In this document: piece after piece, positions 1-14,100 of the stretch
Layout of the letters: each line of letters begins with the position of its first letter
Position numbering within the stretch: position 1 is the first letter of the stretch
Assembly: GCF_000150275.1 (NCBI RefSeq)
Contig: NW_002060955.1
Coordinates: 288,886-352,885, forward strand
Origin: Trichoplax adhaerens
Taxonomy: Eukaryota; Placozoa; Uniplacotomia; Trichoplacea; Trichoplacidae
Direction: 5' to 3'
DNA length: 64,000 nucleotides
Position numbers and translations under genes: made by a program
Notes under the pieces: generated by a model
The model's input: the letters and a program-made list of their open reading frames with translations, nothing else
The model's database searches: none
What the model was told of the DNA's origin: nothing

Positions 1-51
1 TTCCTCATCGCCCTTCTTATACTGTGCATCAATCTTTTTTCATCTTTGAAG

Positions 52-1629
52 TAGTTGATGTTAATTTGCCACGTTATGTTGTAAGTCCTAATTTCATCCT
101 GTTGTTGATTCTTATATCATTAAATATACTAACATTGATTGCTTGATACAATATAGAAATCATCTAAAACCGATACGAAAGAGATTAAAATATCCAAATT
201 ATGCTGCCTGCATGGATCCATTCGAATAACGGCCTCAACAAATCATGTAGGATTTCGTCCAGGAGAACCAGTTTGCATGAATGTTAGAGTCCAAAATAAC
301 AGCCACAAAATCATTCGTTATTTACGTGCTAAATTAATTCAAATCGTGGAAATTAAAGGTAGGTTAGAAAGGCAATAGTTTAATCTAATCAAATTACTTT
401 AATTACAACTTAAAGAGAGCCGAAAAATAGGATAATGCTATTAATCCGAATTCATTCTATATCTGTCACTACATTTACTACCGTAATTTAATATGGTACA
501 TCCGACGGTTAGCGAAATTAAAGCAATTTAACCGCACTATCGAGCATATTTGCTCGGAAAAACATTCTATCAAATCAATCGTTCAAGATGAAGAACTTAT
601 ATGGGAAAAGGAACCTTTACAAATACCTTCAGTGCCTCCAACGGTGAATTCATGTCCTGCAATTAGCATTAATTACGCTGTTGAAGTAAGTAGCACAAAT
701 AGGATATACTATTTACCGTAATTTCATTAGAATCACGCCTTTTTTCTCGCCTTTTTTCTCGACACTGTCTTCTATTCCATGTTAATAACTAGCATATTAG
801 CTATCGCTGATTTTACATTTACTTGTAAATAATTTTTGGCTCAAGCCGGAAGCTAGCATACGGTAGTAGCGTAGTTGATGATGATCCAAAATGGCCAAAG
901 TAGATCATTCGTTCAGAATAATTTCTAAATACTACCTTATAGCTATACTGTCCTTTCAAAATGCGCCAAGAGTATCCAAGATTAATCGTAATCGCTATTA
1001 GTCGAATTGTTTGCTAATAAAGCAATTATATGATAACTAGTGTATAATTAAACAGATTATAACACCCATTTACTACACTTAAGTATAAATTTTATTCTAG
1101 CTCAAAACTATAATGCATCGTTTTTTTTCAAATAGAAGCTATATTTAAAATCATAATAGAGGCAAAGTATATCATTCTCTCGGGAATAAATTATAAGGGA
1201 TATCGATTAAAGGAATGAATTTTGTGCCTTTTATTGTAGATACAGGCAGTCTTGCCACGTAAATATCATCTAGTCGTTCGAATTCCGATCACTATTGGCA
1301 CAGTTCGGTTATTTATAAATACTTCTGCATCGGTTACTGCCTATCGCTCCGGAGTAGACACAAATTGTCGTCTAGGTAAGTTATAAACTAAACCAGATTC
1401 ATTTTTATTAGCAGGAGTTATAAACAGATCAAATTAATATGCCAAATTACTTACTCAATATATTATGTAAAGTACTATCAATCATTAAATAACTGCTATT
1501 GCTCTTCTTAAACACTTGATAGATGGTTCTGAATCCGTTAAACAACAACTTAAGGGTACTATTAGTGATGCCGTTGCATTTAAAGACGTTGAGCTCGATT
1601 TTAATGAACGTCGTCAAGCTTCTCTTTAA
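52..1629 (+). CDS. Arrestin-domain-containing protein (ARRDC/alpha-arrestin-like), 3' part
   Basis: This is the C-terminal part of an arrestin-fold protein; the N-terminal part lies left of the window. Exons 52-80, 157-358, 513-685, 1246-1375 and 1523-1629 join in consistent phase and end at TAA. Seen: the Arrestin_C-like stretch 'GFRPGEPVCMNVRVQNNSHK' in exon 2, then 'IPSVPPTVNSCPAISINYAV' in exon 3 and 'LPRKYHLVVRIPITIGTVRL' in exon 4. This is the usual order of beta strands in the arrestin C-domain. Alpha-arrestins act as adaptors that link membrane receptors to NEDD4-type ubiquitin ligases. The PPxY tail motifs typical of ARRDC proteins are not visible in the short tail after exon 4, so ligase recruitment is uncertain. 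It lies tail to tail with the CNBD2-like gene. The family is confident; the exact ortholog is not. Confidence 0.8.
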
Positions 1630-3958
1630 TTTGCATGGCAGAAAAAACTATCATTAGCTGTATCATTTTCTGTTTCTAAGCTAATTAAATACAATGCTTT
1701 GATAGGCAATGTCATATTAAGTCTTTACTTATCATTATTGGCATAGCGATGTAAAATTTCACTTTGTAAAGTAAATTTCTGAGTTTTCTATGAGCATTGA
1801 TAATGCGTTCGTAAACAAGAATGCAATTAGCTGCGCTAATTAGTAAAAGATGCAGGAATTTATATCGAATTTATAACAGTTGCAATCCTTTAATTTGTTG
1901 CAACTATAATAACTAATCTTGCGTGCATATTATTAAGGATAGACTCTGATCTCAATGACTGCAATTTTGTGATGATACCGTAACTATAATTGGAATTGAT
2001 CCATTTTGTCTAAAAGTAGATATATACTGCTTTAGCCGTGATGCATTAAGAAAAAATTTTAAAGAGATTCATAGAGGATTTTATGTTGGCGAATACGATT
2101 GCCGTTTTTTATCGATACTATGAACTGTATTGAATTCATTTTTATTAGTAATAGAAGATGTTAATTTGATGATCCTATCTATATATGAGATTTATTCACA
2201 AGTATTAATACTAGATAATCCATAACTATAATTCCACAATATCAAGATTGAAAATAAATTCGAATCGTTTCCTAATTTATGAATGGGCAACTTTATCTTC
2301 CACGATGATCTATCAAGATAACTCACTATCGTCATATAATTTATAACATGAGCATTTTTGATGTTTAAATCTTCAATCAATTTTGGTGCTTAACTATCAA
2401 GGTAGAATACTATCGTCACTGTTGAGAATGATATAATGTTTTCTTATTCTAAATGTGGAGCCTCAGACCATATTTTATAAATAAGTACCGAATTATTGTA
2501 TAACAATTCAAGATAATTGGAATTATAGACGGGCATTCTAAATAAAATTTTATTCAGCTGATCAAATCTATACTATTTCTTTCTTATAAACTAAAAATGG
2601 AAACTAAATTATTGGTGTTAAAGGGTATATCCAGTTCAGTATCTATTTACATTAGATTAATTCTCTCTCCGTCTCTTCGTGGCATAATAAGATTACTCCA
2701 ATTGTAGAAGGCAAAATAGTTTATTAGATAACGTATATTTTATTGATAAAATTGAGTTGTTTAATAGATGCTAAGTCGCAGACTGTTTCCTCTTTTATCT
2801 CAATATCTATTTGAACTCCAATCTATAGCGGATAAAACAGTTTATTAGGTATGTTTTATTGATAAAGCTGCATAGTTTAGTAAAAACTAAGTCAAAAGCT
2901 GTTTTTCTTTTATCCTTATATCTAACTGTACTCAAATCTATAGGGGATTAATCAGTTTATTGGTCATATTTTATTAAAGAAATTGAGTAGTTCAATGGAT
3001 GCTAAGTCGCTGATCATCTTCACTATCCTGGGGCCTAATTGTCATTCTTGATTTTCCTAGATATTACTGTCATCTTACTGATTTTTCACTCTCAAGACTA
3101 GCCGATATTAAGAATCCTTGCCTGCAATTACAGTTCTGAAGCTCTAAAATAATTTTAAGATTGCACCAAAATGATTCAAGTTGACATTTGATTATTAGAT
3201 TGGTGCCTGTGTCAATCATTAAATAATACAATCGAAATATCAATCACAAATTTAACCTTGTAATGTAAATCACAGTAAGTTATTAGCAATGCTACAAGAA
3301 GAAACAGCGCAGTAATTGCAACTAGAAGCTTAAATATGAATAAGTGAACCGTTAGTAAAGAAATTCCCGAATGGATTCTGGATAGTTGGGTTCCCCTTTA
3401 TAAAAATCGAATAGCACCTGTAATGCTGCTAAAAAGCTGTTCTATTCTATTCTTAAAAAATCGACACTATTAAATTACGCTATAAATAATCAATATCCAT
3501 TTTATTGTCCATAATCATGACCATTTCAAGTCATATTCCCACTGCTATATCATAGCTATCAAACAAACATAAAAATCATAAATTGATGAAAAGGGTAGCC
3601 AGAAATCGGATAAAATTAGTGCATTAACCGTTGAAATAGCCATTATCTATTATGAAAAGTTTTTTAAAGGCTTCGGATAAATGATTAAGGCTACTTACGT
3701 TATAAAATTTCAATTAAACTAAATGCAGTGGGTTTTTTCTTATTCTATTTTTTGAATCAATTTATAGGTACCATATCCGTGTTATAGTGTCGATCTTTTT
3801 ACTGTACATTTATGCATATAAAATCATTACTCTGGAAAAAGAAAAATTTTTTCAACAAATATATATATACATAATATTACATCAAATTAAGATCAGGAAT
3901 TGAGCATCCTGTCGAGGCGAAAGTGTATCTAGTTTAACTATAAGTATTAATATTGGCG
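1630..3958. other. Tail-to-tail intergenic region
   Basis: AT-rich spacer between the 3' ends of the arrestin-domain gene and the CNBD2-like gene. I see no convincing exon in it. It holds a degenerate ~118-bp tandem array (2640-3030), listed separately. It has no dense GTAC palindrome cluster. Confidence 0.5.
2640..3030. repeat. Degenerate tandem repeat, period about 115-121 bp
   Basis: Three diverged units begin with 'AGTTTATT' near 2718, 2839 and 2954. Each continues with a shared order of words: 'TTTTATTGATAAA' or a close variant, 'TAAGTC', a T/C-rich tract with 'CTTTTATC', 'TATCTA', 'AATCTATAG', 'GGATAA'. A partial unit precedes the first. Divergence is high, so this is an old array. Confidence 0.65.
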
Positions 3959-6900
3959 TTAAGAATGCATTATTGTATTTAAGTAAGCATTCACGTCTTT
4001 ACATTCTTTAGAATATTCCATAATATCTGTGATCAATGATCTCTTAAAATTATGCCATGATTGCTGTTCCTGCAATTCCCTTTGGAGTGCTACCTCTGAT
4101 GGATATTGGATTGTCTATATCATGAGGAGAAGATAAATAGAGTATTAAAATTGTAGTTATAACTGTTAGACAAGATACATTTATCCCATAAAATCAAAAT
4201 TTTACGCATATAACTTATATTACGAATAATGCACGGTTAAAACGATAAGTATCTTGAAATCTCTTCTAACGCATTATTGTTTTGATGTCTATCTATTACA
4301 GTGCAGAATCGATATTTCTCCAGTGATCTCTCAAGATATCAGTCTCATGAAATTTTTTAAACAATATCTCTACAATTGCTACTATCCAAGTGCTATATAA
4401 AATTTTACGCATTTAATCCTATCCTTTCACAGCAGATATGGATCTAGATTAGAGTTTTTCACCATTCAACTCTAATATGGAGATCTAGATGTATTTATTT
4501 CAGCATTATTCATGGCTGTCTATATCAACTAGCAAAATTATTCTAGAAATCTTGGCTACGTGCAGTTACATAACTAGCTATTCTCGATTTGCTTACTTAT
4601 TTATCAATAGAATGAAATAAAAATCTTATAGTATTTTATTAAATTAGTATTTCTTAAGGAATAGGACATGATGGACGATGAACGATTTCTTAGATAGTGT
4701 TTGTTGTTACAGAGGCGCACTTACCAAATTTTCTAATATAGTCAATACACTTTTGCTTGCTTCTTTCAAAAATAATTGCTTGGAAACGAGGATGATCTCT
4801 GCTCCTTCACTGATCTAAATGCAATAATTCATGGTTAAAACTGTTATAACCTAATTAGGTATAAATCCTTATTTATGCAAAGACTATTTCTAAGTATTTC
4901 GATCTATAATATCCAATATTGTAGACTAAAGCGAAATGATGTAAGCAACCACGGACATTCTCAGCTTTATATTAGACACAAAACTAATATACAGCAACTT
5001 AATACTAATATTGGTTAAACAAACTCTAAATCAATACTTTATAGTTTGAAGATGAATCAATCTTGTTTAATCTTGTGATTAATTAAACTATTAATATTTT
5101 ATGACATCAATTTACCGAAAGACTATTTGTCAGAATTGTAAATTATTATAAATATATCAGAGCATAGTAAAATATAAGTTGCAGAATAATAAGTCATTTA
5201 TTGAATTTATATCCGCTAGAGCAAACTTTACGACCTCAAATGTCAAAAAAGTCTGTTTATCGAAATTATAAACATGTAGAAATAGATTAATATAATATAT
5301 AAGTAACAAAATGATAAACTACTAAAAGAAATTTTATCCGCTACGGATGCCTACCAGAGCAGTTTCTACGGCATTTCTGTTAACAATACTTTGCAAACCC
5401 TGTAAAAATCAATTATGAATCTATTTCATAAAGCTGATGTAAATTTGGAAAGCTTCGTAAAATATTATGATCAGCCTAAAGATGTACAACGTATATATCT
5501 ATTATAAACTTACAAATATTCCTCCACTTCTAAGTATTGAAACTTGTACAAACATATCGTCAGTTTGTTCTTGTACTGGAGGAAAGATTGACTTTTTCTG
5601 AGTTCTTCTAGTATAGCTTCCCTATAAGATAGTAAAATCATAATCAGTTCTACTAGGCCTCAGTTTTAATAATTTATAGTCGATTGGATATCAAAGATTG
5701 GATATAGACTAATCTATAATGTCTTACTCGAACTAAATGTCGATATAACATTATACAGATAGCCGATAGACAAAACTTCGTAAACTAAGTTGAAATCTTT
5801 AAAATGACTCGAGATGGCAATATGACTTACTTTATTCTTCTGTAGAACTAGCTTCCTCTTAATCATCGGCATGTGCTGTCGAGTAGGCAGTGGTGGTTCC
5901 GATACTGTGCCAGCATAATAAAAGCAATAATGGAAATCAATCTTCCAAATACGATTGTAATGTAATATATTGAAATATACTTTCGAAAATCAAGATGAAT
6001 TCATTAAAAGAGGATATAACTTACAGCTTCGCTTACGAAAATGGCCAGCATGAGCATTACCCATTTTATGTAATATCTCCTGGAAGTAAAACAGGTTATC
6101 TTTTTAATACTCCTTAACTTAAAATGGTTGAGCTAATCGAGAAGTTCTCTATGGGTAACGAATATAAACATACTACATATTTCTTTCTTCTATTTGCTTC
6201 CTCTTCCGACTGGCCATAGCGTTGAAACATGTTAGTATCACTCTCCTGCATAATTACATCCTCGTCCTTTACGAGCTAAAGTAAGATAATACGTAAAAAT
6301 TAAATTCAAATGGATGTTTAATTATCTTAATTCTGACCACCAAAAGCTAGGAATAGAAAATAGTATTTTATCTGTAAACAACGAATCCTATTTCAGCCGT
6401 TTTAATTATATAGATTATCAGCTCGATAGCCTTGTAGTAAAATTTGGCCTTCTCTCAAGCAATCTCGATGGAACGAGCAGAAAGATGGATGAAATATTCT
6501 TCAGGCTATCAACCTGAGTGTAATGGGGCATTGCTAATTTATAGATTTTAAATTTAAAAAAAAGAAAAAATCTAGTTCCAAGTATTATATCTGAATATGG
6601 AAAGATAGATACAGAAGCCTTGTAGCAAACAATCTCGGTACCACACCATAAAAATTTATTTTATATTTTTAAGCATGAGATGAATTTTATTTTTGCAAGA
6701 TTATATATGTGAATACTACAGGAAAGGCAAGTTATAGTAGGCTTAATTAAAGCCATTGAGATTACTTCGGTGGTACGAGAAAACAGTGCAGCTTTATCAA
6801 ATGATTTATGATCAATTTTATAAGCTTAACAATTATTCTCTTACTTGGGTTGCAGGATCGAGTCGATCTTTGTCAGGACCATCGACTATAAGTGAATTAC

Positions 6901-9900
6901 AAAACAGGACCAATAAATTCAGCAATCACATAATTCTACTTTAACTAGATTGAAATTTAGCAGATTTATTCTTTCTTTAAAGTCTATAACTTTTACTATA
7001 ATCGTCAGTAATGATGTAAAAAATTCTAAGCACGAATATCCTTAGAACTCACCAACAATATGTTTAGAAGCTTCTACAGGTAGTGGCCGCAAAGTAGGAA
7101 GATACGTTGAGTATTTAGGTTTGGAGGAATGGATTCTTACTTTGCCTTGATTTAGAGCTGGTCTCTTTATTTTACAAACTACCTTACACTTTCCCTATAA
7201 AATAGCCAATAATAGAGCATAAATTAATTATCATACCTATTAAAACCTCATTTTACGAGCCCATTTCGCCTAAAACGATAGCAAAATAATATTAGTTCTA
7301 CTCATGTTACCTCTTTTACTATAGCAATCCATCTTGAATCATTGCTATTTTGTACAATAACAGATTCAGGTCTACAAGACAATGTTTAAGATTTGTTAGT
7401 TTAATAAAGATATTCTCCTTCGATACTTCTTTTAGTATTGTACTATCTAGTATGGCTTACCGATAATGATGATAGGAAAATGAATCTGCACGATTGTATA
7501 AAATCTTAACTGGCCATAATTCAAATAATTTAAGTGTTCTGCCCAAAAGAAAATTAAAAAATATTAGCAAATGTTAAGCTGATATTTTATGTTAATGAAT
7601 CGATAATAATATTTCTAATCTTATTTACTGCGGTTCTATTAAAGTCAACAAAAAATCATCAAAAAATCTTAAATAATCCAAGATAATGGCTGGCTTATTT
7701 ATCCTTTAGGAACTAATTTACGAGATATGGAATATTAAATCCTTCAAACTATTAAGAAATTTTAATGATGGACGCAATTTTATTCTCGAAAGAATCTAAA
7801 ATGTGATGAAGTAATTTTAGTGTAATAGTTGACTTTTTCTGAGTCAATGTTATGGAAGAATTGAAGGGAAGAAAGTAATTCTATTCTCATAAGTACACTA
7901 ATTGATGAGATATGGAAACATAAATCCTTGCTCCGATTAAAATCTTTAAGGATTGAAGCAATTGTTCTTATAAATATCTAAAATTTTATTAGTAATTCAA
8001 GCTTAACGCTGGCTTAGATCGAGCTATTTTATCTTTAGCTACGAAATTGATTAATAATTTCTACTCATTTCAACATGATAATGTAGAAGCTCTCCTTTAG
8101 AATAGACTAAATTTTTTTAGCAGATTTATTCATCATCTTACTTTAGGAATTGTAAATTAGCATGTTTTTCTTGTAGAAATGTATGATAGATTGTCTTTTG
8201 AAAATCCTATTAAAAAATTATTGGTTAAGCTGTAAGCCTTGCGCCCTTCGAGCTATCTTAATAAGATCATTTCTCTATTAAGATCCATTTTAATCACCTC
8301 TTTATCGATGGCTAATAACTCAACGAAAGCTTTACTAACGATTGTTGCAGTTCGACTTGATCCATTTATTAACGCCACTTCCTATGAAATCATAATAAGA
8401 AAGACGTAGCTAAGAAATACTCCAATAACATAGAAATTGACCTATTTAGCCATCAAGCTACTAACTTTATTATGAGCATCGCAGATAGCAGAGTTAATAA
8501 GTATTTTATAATGAGAACTATAGAAGATCTTTGCAAGTTTGCTGTGATGGATTACTAGGATAACTTCCATCACTACGCTAGTTGTATTAGTAGATCAAGT
8601 CTTACCCCAAAGCTTTTTCCTTCACCAATTTCTTGAACTGTACGAGTGAATGGCTGATTAGTGCGAATATCGCTATCGGTTATATTGACTAAAACTGAAT
8701 ATAAAATAATGGAGAAATTTTAAGGAGAGAATCAGTTGATTTTGGAAATATTTGCGGTTAATAACTCTGAAATTAATTATTCAATATTGAACACCAATAT
8801 GTAGCTTGTAAGTCAATCAACTTATAGGAAATTCTCCTATCTGTAGGATAATTTTATCTAGATCAACTTACGCGTTCCAGAGAGAATAAAATAATAAGCA
8901 ATCGGTAGATGTCCTTGTTGTACAATTACTCTCCTCTTGCCATAGCTAAATTGAGTCAATAGATCAATTTTCAGTAAGTAGAATTATTGCCGTAAAATTC
9001 ATTACAAGAAATACCTTTCATAGCGTAAAACTTGACATAGCTGCCTCTGTAATGTGTTGGAATACATAGTGAAGGATTTCAGTCGACGAACATGCGATAA
9101 AATCTGTAAACAAATATTGAATTTCAAAGTAAGGAACTAATTATTGCGATAGTTATGCATTACATATCCTTTGCAGATGTTCATCATTAATCTTTCAAGC
9201 TATCAATGGCTATCTGATATTACTTGGCTCTAATTAATACTATCGTTCCAGTATCCTTCCTTCTTATAAACACTAAATAATTCAAATAATTGTGCTTTCA
9301 ATCGAATACCGGTACTTTCTGATCTAATTGATTCAATGGAATCCTTACAGTACAATTATTAAATAGTCATATTCCAACTTACATCATCAATAATTGCATC
9401 TGTTCTCCTATCCGCTGGAATATCCAATAATTTCTTTAAGATCTCGCTACCTTTGGGCTATAAGACAGCATTGCGCATTAAATTACTCTAGGAATCCTTC
9501 CAAGTTGGTACTCATTCATTAATTACATGCAAGAGACTTGCAAGCTAAAAATTTCTTCTTCTTTCAAAGTAAAACTACCTTTCTGTAAATTCTTACCTCT
9601 TGCTTTTTAACTATATACAGAGGATGAAATGCTAGACTTTCTGAAAAGGTTGCTTCAATATCAGTTTGGAATTCAGCTAATGATAATCCTCCAGATTTTG
9701 CTGAAACCTCCCTATCATTGCGAAAAGAAAACGTTTTTAGATTTTACAACGATAAAATATAACCGCTTGTAAGGGAGAATAATTTAAGTTATCAACTTAC
9801 TTTCTTACAGCGATGCATGCCGTAACAATAATTCTCACAGATTTAGCAAAGTTTTGAAATCGCTTATAGGGCTATGTAAATGAAAGTTATATCAGTACCT

Positions 9901-11144
9901 ATACTAATAAGGTTATCAATCTGTGATATTTTTATAAATCTTTATCTTGTATCAATAATGGCTTAGAGTGTCATCAATCAATTTGTTATTTCGTGTCATT
10001 AAAGGCCTCATTTACTTTATCTTATTAACTAGGACTAAGTATAATTCTAGGAATGCTGAGTATAAGCATTGATTTAGATGGTGTAGCGACTTGATCGATA
10101 TCGACAAGTGTAATAAAGGATTATTAAATCAAATTCTTGACCGAAAGTTTGGTTTAGGAAAATGAATTTATGGGGTAGGCAAAACAGAGAAATAATAGCA
10201 GATCGATCAAGAGTCTCTTTTTCAGCTATGAGTGCAATGAAAAATTAACAAAATAGTTTCATGAAAAATAAATCAAATTAACCTAGACGAACATCGAATA
10301 GCTATATCTACATTATAATTTAACGATCAATACTGCTTCCTTGTTAGGAAAGAATATTAATATGACCGCACGAATAATATTAGAGAGCTAACTGTTCGCT
10401 AATTGGCAAGAAAAAACAATCATAAAATGAGAACGATCATGATGGCTGCTAGATTGATTTAAAATAATCGAGAGACAATAATGGTTGCTAGCATTAACTA
10501 GTTATAGGAAATAGTTGGATGACTTGCTTCACTATTTTACCTTAAATTTCTAGCTAGCTATTGTAGTAAAATATTAAATTACAACATTCGATTAAAAGCC
10601 AGTATTTATTCAGTATTCTGACTTCGAATTGCAACAGCTCTATTAGAGCAGTTAAGTAAACAGCGTAGACTATGTTTCAAAAGTATCACAGGATTATTCT
10701 AAATAAAAAAATGAATATGTATTTATCTATAATCTGATGAAGTAAGCGATAGAACCGAGAATAGTTCAATCACTCAACGAAATAGAACTTATTCACTAAA
10801 TTAGTGTGACTCTGTACTACCCTAAAATAGGAAGAGTTTACTCAATTTTGAGATGATGGAAAAGTTGTATTCATTTTAATTTAGTAAAAAATGAGAAAGG
10901 AAATTAGCGTCAATTAATCATTTAAACACCAATAGTAACAATAAATGTACGTTAAAATTAATACCAACAATGTAATTAGGCAAAATAGAATTCAATCGAA
11001 TTAGTGATTTATTTAATAACTTACGCGTATTTTAGCTTTTGCGGGTTTAGTGATAGGATTATTGGTTCGATCCTGTGAATTACGACGAGTTCGATTACCA
11101 ATTAGTATTCTCAATCGAGTTAAAGATGTAGGATGCACAGGCAT
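3959..11144 (-). CDS. Cyclic nucleotide-binding domain protein, CNBD2-like
   Basis: Multi-exon minus-strand gene. The ATG exon is 11025-11144, followed by exons at about 9801-9871, 9597-9712, 9384-9453, 9022-9112, 8874-8932, 8617-8677, 8286-8372, 7461-7540, 7317-7371, 7057-7193 and several more, ending at TAA 3959-3961. Seen: 'RRLKSFTMYSNTLQRQLCQV' then 'GKRRVIVQQGHLPIAYYFIL', and a phosphate-binding cassette 'GEGKSFGEVALINGSSRTAT' keeping the Glu and Arg that contact cyclic nucleotide. A second, diverged cNMP-like unit follows ('TLKLFELWPVKILYNRADSF', then 'KEGKCKVVCKIKRP'). The tail 'YPSEVALQRELQEQQSWHNF' resembles the CNBD2 C-terminus. CNBD2 proteins are linked to sperm and ciliary function in mammals (family knowledge). 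Not every small exon between 4.0 and 8.3 kb was resolved, so the exact protein length is open. Two plus-strand ORFs inside (6314-6517, 6756-6944) look like chance. Confidence 0.78.
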
Positions 11145-14100
11145 GTTAATTTACATTAATTAAATTAGCATTAAAAGTGGATAGTAGAGGACATAGAAAA
11201 GAAATGAAGATTTATTTTTTCTGTAATAAAATCATCCAGGGCATTCTTGATTTACTAATGACGGAATAATATTAAGGTAATGATAATGATGAGATTTAGA
11301 ATTCAAACCCTTGTTATGTGACTTTAATAGGAATAACAACGAAGTAGGTTAGAATATGTAGTCCTTAGCTACCAGTTGGCAACATTGCCGAAGGGGATTT
11401 CAGATTATTGAAAAGAAAATGAACTACAACACAGGATTGTACTCTTGGCGAAGACAATAAATCAGCATCAAAAGGGTCGAGTACAATGTGACTTGGGATA
11501 AACGACGATTGTAGTACTGTTACAATTCTCTATTATACGTTTCTATCTATACAGAAGTCTTAAACCCGATATGGAAATTCAATTTATAACCTTTGGCAGT
11601 AATACAATCTCGTTAATGACAAACGATCTTTTTAAAATGATGTTTGTTTTCTCGTTTTTTTACTTTCTTGCAAATTGACGAGCAATAGCGTTACCTTTTA
11701 ATTTCAAATCAATAGGGTAGGTGGCGTTATTAATATAAATACAATTTATATTATTATTTTGATATTGGAAAACAATTTTGTTATAAGGCGTGATTCAATT
11801 TTTCTATCTATATTTCAATAGCAGCCTCTAGGGTAAAGCTTATGAGTCAATTTTTCTACTTGATAAAAAGTTGCAATCACTACAAACAACAAGAAGTTAT
11901 GCAACCATTTTCCATTTTCCTTCATGGTAATCCAATTTAAAAGGTCAACAACTAAATCTTCATAGACAATTGAATTGATATCTTTAATCAGCTCAAGTAT
12001 ATAGATGTTCCTATGACGTCAATAAATGGATAAGAAGGCGATTGCCTGATATTTAAATATTAAAATTAGGTTACTTAGTGCTGTTTTATTTGGGATAAGA
12101 ATTTCTGCAATTTTATCGTAATCAAGTGATGAATTATTACTGTACTACTTTGATAGTAACTACCGCACTTTACTTTGTCTTTAAACAGTAAACGAGTGGT
12201 TATTAATATTACTAGTTGTAGAAATTCAATCCCAACTGTCTCTTAATATTTATTCAATGTGATCCAATGGCATAGCGTGAAAATATCAATTGACCTCGCT
12301 ACATGCATCATTTCATTCAAGTTCAATTTTAAAGAATCAATAACTATATATTTGTTTCGTAGTTACTACCTAACTTTGTCTTGAAATGGTGAACAGAGAA
12401 TGTTAATATTACAAATTCAGAGAATAAAGTTTTCGATTGTATTTCAGTAGAGATCCTATATTGAATATGGCCCAGCCACAAGTGATAAAACATTAGCATA
12501 GCTTAATATTATAATTTCTATCCTTTAAATTTTTCGTCATCAGGACTACGAATAACTCTCGTACTACTTTCATGGCTACTACCTCACCAATTTTTTTACA
12601 GTACCGTACATAAGCAATGTAAACATTGCGAAGCTATAAGAAATAATCCTAACTCTGCCTCACTTTAATCCAGCTACAAGCAATGAGAATATCAATGCAT
12701 CTTGATGTAGTTACAGTAAATTTCATGCATTGTCATATTAGTTTCGCGACTACTACCTTATGTCGACTTGAAGTAGTATACAAGTAATAGCAATATTTCA
12801 AGTGACAGAGACTAAATCTTGGCTGTATCCCAATAGTAGTTCGAATTGAGCCTGGGATCAAGCGATGAAAAAAATGGTAATGCACTAATATAATTTCGAC
12901 AATTTAATTTTTTATCATTAGAGCTACAAATCAATGTCACGCTGGCTTCTCAGTTACTACCCTGCAATTTAGTTTTCCTATCAATGTCTTTAGTATTATC
13001 TTGATTATAGTAAAAAGATTATGGCTAAATCTGACTACATCTAGAACTGTCATCTTCTACTAGCAATGATATGATATGCGTATAATATACGCTATATGTA
13101 GAGTAATCGTCTAGATAACTGGAGAGATCTCTTGCTTGATATTTTTCATTATCCTAGATGGATCTTTGGTAAAATTTGATTATATGTCGGAGTTATAGTA
13201 CAATCTGACTATATCATTACATCTACCATCGTCCTCCGGTTATAATAGAATATGCAATATATTCCTCTGATACCGATACAATTGTGTTATTAGATCAATT
13301 CAATGCTCATCTTCAATAGCTCTGGAGATTTCCTACTTGAAATCTATAGTCTTCCTATCGTGATCTGTAGTGATATTTTGATAATACTTCAAAATCTTAG
13401 CCTAATCTAGCTATACTCAGACGACTACTATTGTTTATTGAAAGTAATATGATAGGCAATAAACACTAATATTTATGGCTATAATCATTTTGCTAGATCT
13501 AATCAGTAATGATCTTATTAGCTCTAGAGATCTTTTATTTGACATTGGTACTTATTTTATTTGAATCTTTAGTAGTATTTTGATAATGCTTCGGAATTGT
13601 AACTAAATGTCGGCTATATTGCTAATTGCCATCCCCTACTACCTGAGATATGATCCGCCCACCATCATAACAAGGATTTCCATATCTTTGTGTAACATTA
13701 ACAAGTGCTTCAAAATTTGCAACTGCTAGACAATCCACTCTGTAATACGAGATTTTTAAGCTTTCTATTAATCGGTATAGCAATTCTCAGGTAATTAAAA
13801 TAATAAACTTAAGATTCCATCAGCTACAATCGTATTTTCCTATATCAATTGCAAGCGGCTATTGCTTCTTGAAACTCAATTGTAGCAAGCACTACAATAG
13901 ACAAAACGATAGTATAATTTTTGTTGTATTACAGTATTTAGATTAAAATTACTAATGTACTAACGCTTAATTAAAATATAGAAATGCTACCTAACTTATT
14001 ATTTTTTTTAATTTGACTTCCTATTAAACAATAAGTCTTTATTTTTATTGGAAATTTAACTTTAATTGATTATTCTTTAGATATTCGAGACAACTATCAA

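Noticed and set aside
6314-6944. Two plus-strand ORFs of 62-67 aa
   Set aside because: They lie in introns of the CNBD2-like gene, antisense, and resemble no known protein.
11060-11090. Box B-like GGTTCGATCC suggesting a tRNA
   Set aside because: It lies inside the first coding exon of the CNBD2-like gene, with no acceptor-stem pairing around it.
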